Assembly (NCBI RefSeq): GCF_013623775.1
Contig: NZ_JABFAM010000017.1
Span: 1-64,000, forward strand
DNA length: 64,000 nt
Direction of reading: 5' to 3'
DNA from: Rufibacter sp. XAAS-G3-1
GTDB taxonomy: Bacteria; Bacteroidota; Bacteroidia; Cytophagales; Hymenobacteraceae
Shown: piece after piece, positions 35,201-41,562 of the stretch
Numbering within the stretch: the stretch's first letter is position 1
Layout of the letters: each line of letters opens with the position of its first letter
Made by a program: the position numbers and the translations under genes
The notes under the pieces: generated by a model
Told to the model about the DNA's origin: nothing
The model's input: the letters and a program-made list of their open reading frames with translations, nothing else
The model's database searches: none

Positions 35201-37359
35201 AGCACGGTAGAGTCAATTTTGGCCATGTCTATGAAAAAGCCATCATAATCAAACAGGAAGTCTTTGCCCCTGAAAGTAAAATCAGTAGACTTCACTTTGC
35301 CGTTGAACAAGATATTGCGGTTTTTCTGGATGCGCACCGTCTGGCTGTCTGGCTCGGCTATGACCAAGGAGTCTGTATGAAAGGCGAAGGATTCTACGCC
35401 GCGCAGAATCAGGTCGCCGGAGGTTAGGTCTACCGTGGCATTCTTTCCGGCCGGAGACAAGGCTTTCAGATTGATGTAGTCATAGTCTTTCTTGTCGCGG
35501 GAGGCGTCTACGTAGTGATAGGCTTTGTCGCGCAGGTGTATGTACCCGGTCTTGGGGTCATAGTCTAAGTAACTGCTTTGCGCCAGCGTGGTCAGCGCGT
35601 TGTGCAGCACCTCGGGCTTCATCTTGGTGTCTGCGGCCATCTCGGCCAGATAAAAAGTTTTGGAGCCTCGTTTCAGGCCGTACCCTACCGCCGTGTACAG
35701 CGGATGGAAATTGGAGATGGTCTTGATCTGCTGAAAGCGGGATAGCGTGAAGTACTCCTTAGAGTTCACCTGTACCGGCACCTCGCTTTTAGCCGTTAGG
35801 ATGGCGAAATCTATCTTCGGCTCTGTCAGGTTCCAAGATGCCATGTCGGTGGAGAGTTCCATCTGATGGTACGAGTGGTAGTACGGCGTTTGCTTGTAAA
35901 GGCCTTCGGGGTTGATGAGCACCAGCCGTTTCCCTTCTTTGTTGTACTTGAACTTCACCCCTGGGTGGGTGATGGAATCCTTTCCCTGAAAAAGTGCGAT
36001 TCCGGCCTCAGGGGCCGTGATCAGACTATCCGTAATGGTGTAGTTCCGGGACGTAGCCCTAAACTTACGTCCCCCGTTCTCAGACACCCAGATAGTAGAA
36101 GGACTTCCGTCCAGGGCGGCGCTCATCAACGTACCGCCCGCCAGAGAAAGCCCGCCCAGGTATTTTATATCCGTCCCGAAGCGCTTGATCTGGGCATTGT
36201 TGGTGTGGGAAATGAATTTAGGGAAGCCATTGTCGCCGTTCGGTTTGGGGCGGGTGAGCCGGTATTCCAGATTTCCCCGGATGTTGTTTTCCAACACCGC
36301 CGGGTAGGTGAGCGTAACGTCTTCGGCCTTGAACGTGGGTTTGGCCACTTCAAAGGCCAAGTTCTTGAACTCAGCGGTAGCCTCGCCGCCCAACCGGTTC
36401 CAAACTAATTTACCGCCGTTTCCGGCATACATGCCGTTGGCCAGGGAGACCGCTCCGTTGGCTTGCCTGATGGTAACGGAATCAAAGGCCGAGGTAAACA
36501 CCAGGTCTGCTTTCTGCACCACCACCACCGGGCCCGCCAATACCGGTAAAGGTGCCGAAAAGTATTCTTGTACCATTACCGGAGCGGGTTCAGCCACGGG
36601 AGCTGGTTCCGTTTTTTTAGTCGCAGCCTTGGTTCCCGTAGCTTTTTTGGCTGTCTTGGCGGCTGGCTTGGTTACTTTCTTTGGGGTTTCCCAAGCCGCC
36701 CAAGGGTCTTCCTCTTCCTGCTTCACTACTTTTTGGGGAGCCGGTTTTGGAGCCGGAGCGGTAGCCTTGGTCGCTGGTTTTGGTGTAGTGGTGGTCTTTG
36801 GAGTAGGGGTTGGTTCTTCGGTACCCCAGCCAGAACTAGCAGCCGGTTCTGCGGTGCCTTCGCGGTATTCAAAGGCAAAGGTGCCGCCCTGGGCTTTTAA
36901 CCCGTTGGTAGGGCCTTTGTAGAGCGTTTTGTCCGTTAGGAACTTTTGGGTGCTGGCCAGAAACCGCTCATACACTTTCACGTCCTGCTTCTGGAGGGTT
37001 TGCTCCATCACCTTCAGCAATTGGTCTAAGTTAGCGCCGCTGTACTGGTGCAGGTTTACGCTGGAGGCTACGGTGCCCAGAAAATTCTCAAAGTGTGGCC
37101 TTGACTTCAGCTTTTTCTTCAGCATCTGCTGGGCCAGATCCATGACCTTGGTTTTCTGGGAATTGTTCAGTTTTCCGCTGCTCCAGGCATTTTCAAAATC
37201 GGTGCCCACTTGCACGGCCGCTGCGTTTTTGGTACCAGCCATGAGCGCGCGCATGTCCAACGCAAACTGCTCGGGGTTATCTGTGGACAGCTTATAGTTT
37301 TGGGCAGAGCCGGCCAACCCGCTCAGTAAAAAAATCAGGAAGAGATAAAGATGCTTCAT
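32281..37359 (-). CDS. Very large secreted protein of unknown function
   Basis: A 1692-residue protein starting at 37359 with signal peptide MKHLYLFLIFLLSGLAGSAQ; the longer frame adds 27 non-signal residues. The layout is a helical region (about 20-170), then a Pro/Ala/Lys/Thr linker (about 190-265). About 1300 residues of beta-rich sequence follow. The tail holds two near-repeats (VPAGFDTPVDQP and VPSGFETPVEEP) separated by lysine runs such as KKKKKGEE and KKKKEKKKKEE. I recognise no family or catalytic motif. It follows prmA by 19 bases. A cell-surface or envelope-structural role is inferred only. Confidence 0.8.
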   Translation of the reverse strand: MKHLYLFLIFLLSGLAGSAQNYKLSTDNPEQFALDMRALMAGTKNAAAVQVGTDFENAWSSGKLNNSQKTKVMDLAQQMLKKKLKSRPHFENFLGTVASSVNLHQYSGANLDQLLKVMEQTLQKQDVKVYERFLASTQKFLTDKTLYKGPTNGLKAQGGTFAFEYREGTAEPAASSGWGTEEPTPTPKTTTTPKPATKATAPAPKPAPQKVVKQEEEDPWAAWETPKKVTKPAAKTAKKATGTKAATKKTEPAPVAEPAPVMVQEYFSAPLPVLAGPVVVVQKADLVFTSAFDSVTIRQANGAVSLANGMYAGNGGKLVWNRLGGEATAEFKNLAFEVAKPTFKAEDVTLTYPAVLENNIRGNLEYRLTRPKPNGDNGFPKFISHTNNAQIKRFGTDIKYLGGLSLAGGTLMSAALDGSPSTIWVSENGGRKFRATSRNYTITDSLITAPEAGIALFQGKDSITHPGVKFKYNKEGKRLVLINPEGLYKQTPYYHSYHQMELSTDMASWNLTEPKIDFAILTAKSEVPVQVNSKEYFTLSRFQQIKTISNFHPLYTAVGYGLKRGSKTFYLAEMAADTKMKPEVLHNALTTLAQSSYLDYDPKTGYIHLRDKAYHYVDASRDKKDYDYINLKALSPAGKNATVDLTSGDLILRGVESFAFHTDSLVIAEPDSQTVRIQKNRNILFNGKVKSTDFTFRGKDFLFDYDGFFIDMAKIDSTVLTTKTKGKDGKEKETPFTLVNRGGKGQAKLYLNRPDNKSGRKKSQGYPALDAISGATVYFNKPEILGGVYDTTVYFNIPPFRIDSLASTKRNVIGFKGQFNSGGIFPPFDTKLEVQPDGALGFTYPVPKAGFAAYGGKGRFNDTLTMDTKGLRGKGVLSYQTATMQSPSFVFYLDSATSLSGKKGSFKEGTVAMGSYPSGTFKSFTMKWQPYQDTLQISTVGRELMSMFNDRFTYKGTLGFTPSSLFGSGVVENKEVAMKSPSFVFKKGLVHGNKAGMEVASNDRKIPALTTYDIYLDFYMDAGYAEYGAETVGKMTTEFPYAQYRSSLSTGKWDFKTKKLTLTNGNTNNSDSYFFSMKSGDDSLRFKAQSAIYDFSNSSLAAAGVPYIPIGDSYVIPDSNRVQFLKNAELRTFKNAALAMDSVQKFHQMSQGELHIDNRFGMTGNAIYTFTNSIGDAYKIKFNKFTWNKEGGKRDEKAPAYFLAEATVPEKDTLFIIPNVRYYGNLALASNKKAFNFDGYAKLLFSGSESKDWFPYKREGVDPEDVRLEIKNPTLADGTPLKTGIHINTTSGKIYNTFVSKKQLEDDLDVFVVEGELSFNKEDKQYKLGDAGRAYGNSYAGNVLQYNEATKKVTYGGQFNLINSVKGFKLQAAGSGTGRTDSSLYELDTFLAFDFDVPEQAMETMGQKVAKEVGGLPEGISLSDPTLPYKLAAFIGDKGVADFTAATAKGYVPFSKISPKLIHTLVLNEVKLKWSPKNNAWYSTGPISIAGIGKTDVNAQLTGHLEIKRGAAGDVVSLYLEVNPYVWYHFNFFEGGLGIASSDPKFNAAVASKSKGRGTGGGDYTFYPLEDIDKTDFVNFFRKEYLGKEPLKAAPQPVYNTFDTAPEEETGKKAKKKKKGEETETGAVPAGFDTPVDQPEATDKKSKKKKAEAVDVVPSGFETPVEEPTTDKKKKEKKKKEEAVPDIPPVKN

Positions 37360-37376
37360 AAGAGAATTGGCGGGCC

Positions 37377-37412
37377 GTTTAAAGGCTGTTTTTCCGAAAT
37401 ATGGCAGAAACC
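37377..37412. repeat. P36-like sequence overlapping the prmA stop
   Basis: GTTTAAAGGC to GCAGAAACC, 36 bp. It includes the prmA stop codon and encodes about its last ten residues. The match to P36 is moderate. Confidence 0.4.
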
Positions 37413-38215
37413 CAGTTGTTTTTGTTTCTGGACGATTCAAAGGTCAGGTCTAGTTCAGAGGCCCTCTCCTGCAGAATGGGAAGGTCTTCGGTATAAAAAC
37501 CGCTTAATACCAGTGGGTTGCCGGGCTGCAACAGTTGGCTGTACACGGGCATGTCTTCCAGCAGCACGTTGCGGTTGATGTTGGCCAGAATCAGATCAAA
37601 GGAAGCCTCGCCCTGCAGCACAGCGGCATCGCCCAGGCGCACTTCTAAGGTAGAACAGTGGTTGCGCTCGGCGTTCTCGCGGGCGTTTTCTACCGTCCAG
37701 TCTTCAATGTCTACCGCTAACACCTCGCGGGCGCCCAGTTGCTCGGCCATGATGGCCAGGATACCGGTGCCGCAACCCATGTCCAACACCCGCTTTCGGC
37801 TGTGGTCTAGGGTGAGCTGGTTCTCAATCATGAGCGTGGTGGTCTCATGGTGCCCCGTCCCGAAGGACATTTTAGGGGTAATCACAATGTCATAGGCAAT
37901 GCCTTCGGGCTTGGGGTGGAAATCGGCCCGCACCGATACTTTCTCGGCAATGAGCAAGGACTCAAAGTTCTTTTCCCACTCCTCGTTCCAGTTCTGCTTG
38001 GCAATGCTGCGGGTCTGGTACGGGAACTCGCCGGCAAACTGGTAACGCTCCAGTACTTCCTGCAGGGCTCCCTCAGAAAATCTATCTTCCTCAATGTATC
38101 CCTGAAACCCTTCCTCGGTGTCCTGGAAGGTATCAAAGCCTAATTCCCCCAGTTCTGCGATCAAGATTTCTGAGTACTCTGGCGAGGCGGTAACGGTTAC
38201 TTCAATAAAACTCAT
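37379..38215 (-). CDS. prmA: Ribosomal protein L11 methyltransferase
   Basis: A 278-residue SAM-dependent enzyme that trimethylates ribosomal protein L11. The SAM site is VLDMGCGTGILAIMAEQLGA (about 142-161) followed by VLAVDIEDW; FGTGHHETT precedes it and DLILANINRNVLLEDM is the N(I)N-type catalytic motif. The N-terminal substrate-recognition region (MSFIEVTVTASPEYSEILIA) is present. Complete. The large unknown gene follows closely and may share its transcript. Confidence 0.95.
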   Translation of the reverse strand: MSFIEVTVTASPEYSEILIAELGELGFDTFQDTEEGFQGYIEEDRFSEGALQEVLERYQFAGEFPYQTRSIAKQNWNEEWEKNFESLLIAEKVSVRADFHPKPEGIAYDIVITPKMSFGTGHHETTTLMIENQLTLDHSRKRVLDMGCGTGILAIMAEQLGAREVLAVDIEDWTVENARENAERNHCSTLEVRLGDAAVLQGEASFDLILANINRNVLLEDMPVYSQLLQPGNPLVLSGFYTEDLPILQERASELDLTFESSRNKNNWVSAIFRKNSL

Positions 38216-38291
38216 AAAGGTTTCTATAAAAATTCTGCCATAAAGCAGAAGACCAGGTAAATATCTAACGAAAATAAGAGTAATATCTTGC

Positions 38292-38327
38292 GTTTTAGAC
38301 TTATTTCTAGAAAAGGAGGCAAAAAAC
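38292..38327. repeat. P36 element, copy 20
   Basis: A 36-bp copy, GTTTTAGACT to GGCAAAAAAC, 76 bases upstream of prmA. Confidence 0.6.
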
Positions 38328-38386
38328 GTAAAATTAAACTACTCCTATATAGCACCTATTCTCCTAAATTACAAGGCCCTAAACAT

Positions 38387-38422
38387 ATTTAGGGCCTGTT
38401 TTTCACAAAACAGGCCCTAAAT
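38387..38422. repeat. P36 element, copy 21 (perfect arms, shifted ends)
   Basis: ATTTAGGGCCTG pairs exactly with CAGGCCCTAAAT around TTTTTCACAAAA. A half-copy, AGGCCCTAAA, precedes it at about 38374. It lies between tpiA and prmA. Confidence 0.85.
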
Positions 38423-38481
38423 ATAAGACTATTACTATATAAACATTCTACCTACTGCTACAGTAACGCTGAGGACTAAGG

Positions 38482-39246
38482 CTAGAAGGATTTAATGATA
38501 TCGGTGAAATCCCTGGATTTAAGGGAGGCTCCGCCGATGAGGCCGCCGTCTACGTCTGGCTGCGAGAACAATTCTTTGGCATTGCCGGGGTTGGCGCTGC
38601 CGCCGTACAGAATGGTTTTGTTGTAAGCGGCCTGGGCGTCAAAGATGCTGGACAGTTCTTCTCTGATGGACGCGTGCATTTCCTGCGCCTGCGCGCTGCT
38701 GGCGGTTTTGCCGGTGCCAATGGCCCAGATAGGCTCATAGGCAATCACAACCTGGTCAAACTCCTCGTTGCTCAAGTGCGCCACGGTTTCTCTCAATTGT
38801 TGCGCTACGTATTTGAAATGATCTTCGGCCTCGCGTACTTCCAACGGCTCGCCGCAGCAGAAAATAGGTTTAATGCCTTGGGCCAAAGCCGCTTTCATTT
38901 TCTTTAAAAGCAAGTCGGCATCTTCGTGGTGGTATTGACGGCGCTCTGAGTGGCCCACCAACACATACTCCACGCCCACTGATTTCAGCATGGCCGCCGA
39001 CACCTCGCCGGTATAAGCACCACTCTCATGGGCACTTACGTCCTGCGCCGCCAGGTGCATGCGCGAATTTCCCTGGATTAACTTACTGATGGAGTTCAGG
39101 AACGGAAACGGCGGCGTCACAATCACTTCCACGTTCTCATGGGTGACTTCGTCTCTGACCATGTTGTCAATTTCACTTACCAGGGCCTGGGCATCTTGGT
39201 AGGTTTTGTTCATTTTCCAGTTGCCGGCAACAATGTTCTTTCTCAT
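38482..39246 (-). CDS. tpiA: Triosephosphate isomerase
   Basis: A 254-residue glycolytic enzyme interconverting dihydroxyacetone phosphate and glyceraldehyde 3-phosphate. Active-site residues are visible: Asn and Lys in AGNWKMNKT, His in LVGHSERR, Glu in IAYEPIWAIGTGKTAS. The phosphate loop GGSANPGNAKE and GGLIGGASL are near the C terminus. I chose ATG at 39246 (MRKNIVAGNWKMN) over the extended start. Confidence 0.97.
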   Translation of the reverse strand: MRKNIVAGNWKMNKTYQDAQALVSEIDNMVRDEVTHENVEVIVTPPFPFLNSISKLIQGNSRMHLAAQDVSAHESGAYTGEVSAAMLKSVGVEYVLVGHSERRQYHHEDADLLLKKMKAALAQGIKPIFCCGEPLEVREAEDHFKYVAQQLRETVAHLSNEEFDQVVIAYEPIWAIGTGKTASSAQAQEMHASIREELSSIFDAQAAYNKTILYGGSANPGNAKELFSQPDVDGGLIGGASLKSRDFTDIIKSF

Positions 39247-39289
39247 AGCTTGGGGATTTGATGGAAGCGGTGGCCCGAAGTACAGCCGC

Positions 39290-39325
39290 GTTTTTAGGTT
39301 CTTTTTCTGAAAATAGGTCAATAAC
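39290..39325. repeat. P36 element, copy 22
   Basis: A 36-bp copy, GTTTTTAGGT to GTCAATAAC, 44 bases upstream of tpiA. Confidence 0.55.
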
Positions 39326-39432
39326 GGCCCATGCCCTTGCAGGCGGAAGCCGTAGCTGCGTCGCTAAGTTAGCAATTTGTGGTTTACGTGCATTCGCCGG
39401 GGCAGATGTAGGTTCTTGCCCTTGCCGAGAAT

Positions 39433-40584
39433 TTACTTTCCTAGTCCCTGTTTGAGGGCCGCGGGCAGGAAGATGTGTTTATCCACCGCATTCATGATTC
39501 TAAGATCTTCCGGCAGAGAAGTTTCTTCGTTCAGGAATTTAAGGATAAGGCTAGCCGGAAGTTTGCTGAACATGGCGTGGAATACCTCCCAAGGCTCCTG
39601 CTTCTTCTCGGCTAATACCCGCAAAAACACGCTGTCATAAAAGGCGAACTTGTCTACCAAACTCTTAGAGCCCGTCAACGGCATTTTGCCCCGCACCAGA
39701 TTTTGGGCAATAGCCGCGCACTGCCGTTGGATAAAACTGAAGGTATAGCCCGTAGAAGCCTTGGTAGCCCCGCCCGCCGTCCCAATGTTAATGACCTGCT
39801 CACTCATTCCTTTGGAAAAAGGAGCATCGGTCATGGGGATTATCCCAAACTCTTCGTGGGTGACGGTATAGTCCGTGATGTTCAGGTAATCACGAAGGTA
39901 CGTCTGCAACTCTCGGTCATACTCTTCCTGCGGCAAAGCTGCTTCTGAGAAACCCGTGTATTCCACCAGCGCCTCATGGGCATTCACCGGCAACACGTAC
40001 ATAAACCGGCAATCCTGGTGCTGGGCCACCCGGAAGTCCATGAGGGTAGGTTCTTCGGGTTTAAAGACGGGCGCGGCAGTTTTGATGAAAATACCCTTGA
40101 AATGCTGTACCAGGTAATACTTATCAGGCAGCTTGGGAATTTGGAAGAGCACACTGTTAAACACGTATTGCGCCTGGTACACCGCCTGCTTGCCCTTGAT
40201 TATCCCATTCGGTTCCAGAGCCACAATCTCGTCCTGCCGAAACTCTACGTTCGGAAACTTCTCCATCAACGTGAAACAGTGTTGGTAAAACGACAGGCTA
40301 TCCAGCATTTTGTACCGGTACGGGCTGATGTCCAGCAACGCCGAGAACTTGGGGGAGTGGAAATGGAGTTTAGACCATTTACTTCTAAGGCAGCTTTCAA
40401 ATGGGCTGTCTTCGGTTTGCCAGAAACACCAAGTGCGGTCGTTGGTTTGTTTCAGGTCGCGGTCTAGCAGCAGGATGCGTTTGGACTGCAAGCTTTTATG
40501 ACCCAGCAGATGGCACACCAAACTCAGGCCCGCCGCTCCGGCTCCGGCAATGATGTAGTCATACGTGAGGGTTTTATCCGGCAT
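39433..40584 (-). CDS. Lycopene cyclase family protein
   Basis: A 383-residue flavin-type lycopene beta-cyclase. The dinucleotide-binding fold is YDYIIAGAGAAGLSLVCHLL at residues 8-27 and the family landmark NDRTWCFWQ follows near residues 48-56. FSKGMSEQVINIGTAGG and ASTGYTFSFIQRQC are further conserved segments. It would form a beta-ionone ring on carotenoids. Its start overlaps the CruF gene by 11 bases, so the two are coupled and probably make a monocyclic, hydroxylated (flexixanthin-type) pigment. Other crt genes are not in the window. Confidence 0.9.
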   Translation of the reverse strand: MPDKTLTYDYIIAGAGAAGLSLVCHLLGHKSLQSKRILLLDRDLKQTNDRTWCFWQTEDSPFESCLRSKWSKLHFHSPKFSALLDISPYRYKMLDSLSFYQHCFTLMEKFPNVEFRQDEIVALEPNGIIKGKQAVYQAQYVFNSVLFQIPKLPDKYYLVQHFKGIFIKTAAPVFKPEEPTLMDFRVAQHQDCRFMYVLPVNAHEALVEYTGFSEAALPQEEYDRELQTYLRDYLNITDYTVTHEEFGIIPMTDAPFSKGMSEQVINIGTAGGATKASTGYTFSFIQRQCAAIAQNLVRGKMPLTGSKSLVDKFAFYDSVFLRVLAEKKQEPWEVFHAMFSKLPASLILKFLNEETSLPEDLRIMNAVDKHIFLPAALKQGLGK

Positions 40585-41239
40585 AAAAGAATTCTACCAG
40601 GTTGAGAAGCAGGAAAAACACGAACTGCACCAAGAGAAAATAAGGCGCAAACAGGTTTCGGGAATTCTTTAGCAATGGAATAAGCACCAGTACAAACAGG
40701 AAACTGAAGATGTACCAACTCAGGTAGTTCTGCAACGGCGGCGTGTGGCCGTTCCAATACCAAAAATCGAAGGTCTCGCAGACCTGCTCAATCAGGAAAT
40801 CTATGCTGACCGGAATAGCCGCCGCCACCGCCGCTTTCACCAAAAAAGGCTTCCCCCATTGATTGACAACTGCCGCCGCGGCAAAGCACAACGCCGCCCA
40901 GTTCATGCCAATCACTAACGGCACCTCTTTGAATTTGAACCCAAACGCATCGCCGTAATGATAGGCCCCAAATACCTTTCCCGTTGCCACGCCAATAATT
41001 TCCGCCGTTAATCCTACCAGAAACACTGCCACAACTCCTAAGACCATCTTCCAGGTCAATCCTTGGTGATTCCAGAGCAGCAGCCCCGTGGCTAAGACTA
41101 AGTTCAAGGGCGTGTTGCTCAGAAACCACTCTCTAAACGGGGTGTAGAACCCAATTAACCCGCACACGTGGAACAGGCACATGATGCCAACGGCAATTTT
41201 GAGTTTGTTGACCGGAAGAGGAGCGGTGAGTTCCTTCAT
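40574..41239 (-). CDS. CruF-like carotenoid 1',2'-hydratase
   Basis: A 221-residue membrane protein with about seven helices, of the CruF/DUF422 family that hydrates the psi end of acyclic or monocyclic carotenoids. Recognisable segments are AEIIGVATGKVFGAYHYGD, PLVIGMNWAALCF and the FDFWYWNGHTPPLQNYLSW stretch, which is family-typical. It is upstream of and overlaps the lycopene cyclase gene. The substrate is inferred from the partner gene. Confidence 0.88.
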   Translation of the reverse strand: MKELTAPLPVNKLKIAVGIMCLFHVCGLIGFYTPFREWFLSNTPLNLVLATGLLLWNHQGLTWKMVLGVVAVFLVGLTAEIIGVATGKVFGAYHYGDAFGFKFKEVPLVIGMNWAALCFAAAAVVNQWGKPFLVKAAVAAAIPVSIDFLIEQVCETFDFWYWNGHTPPLQNYLSWYIFSFLFVLVLIPLLKNSRNLFAPYFLLVQFVFFLLLNLVEFFYAG

Positions 41240-41401
41240 TCGTTATTGAACTTAGTGGGTATTGCCGCAAAAGCAGCTTTACGCTGCGGCGGCAATATAG
41301 TCAACCGGAATGAGAAGGGAATTGTTGCATCTCTTGAAAGAGCGGCAAAATGCCCGTAGACCTTGCTTCACGGTCTTTATCTTTTTTACCTGACACAGAA
41401 A

Positions 41402-41467
41402 GGACAATCCCTGGTGGTTGCCCTTTCTGTGAAACACCGTTTAGGGCAACCACCAGGGATTGCCCCT
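41402..41467. repeat. Inverted repeat with GGTTGCCCT arms
   Basis: CAATCCCTGGTGGTTGCCCT pairs with AGGGCAACCACCAGGGATTG across a 20-odd-base loop. It shares the CAACCACCAGGG core with 18841-18866. Confidence 0.85.
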
Positions 41468-41477
41468 ACAAATAAAA

Positions 41478-41510
41478 AGACCTGTGAGGTTTTCAAAACC
41501 TCACAGGTCT
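41478..41510. repeat. 33-bp palindrome family, copy 3
   Basis: AGACCTGTGAGGTTTT, one C, then AAAACCTCACAGGTCT: perfect 16-bp arms. Confidence 0.9.
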
Positions 41511-41522
41511 AAATCATCATCC

Positions 41523-41558
41523 GTTTAAGAGCTAGTTTCTCAAAATCAGCCACTAAAC
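41523..41558. repeat. P36 element, copy 23
   Basis: A 36-bp copy, GTTTAAGAGC to GCCACTAAAC, ending four bases before the uvrA stop. Confidence 0.6.
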
Positions 41559-41562
41559 AGAC

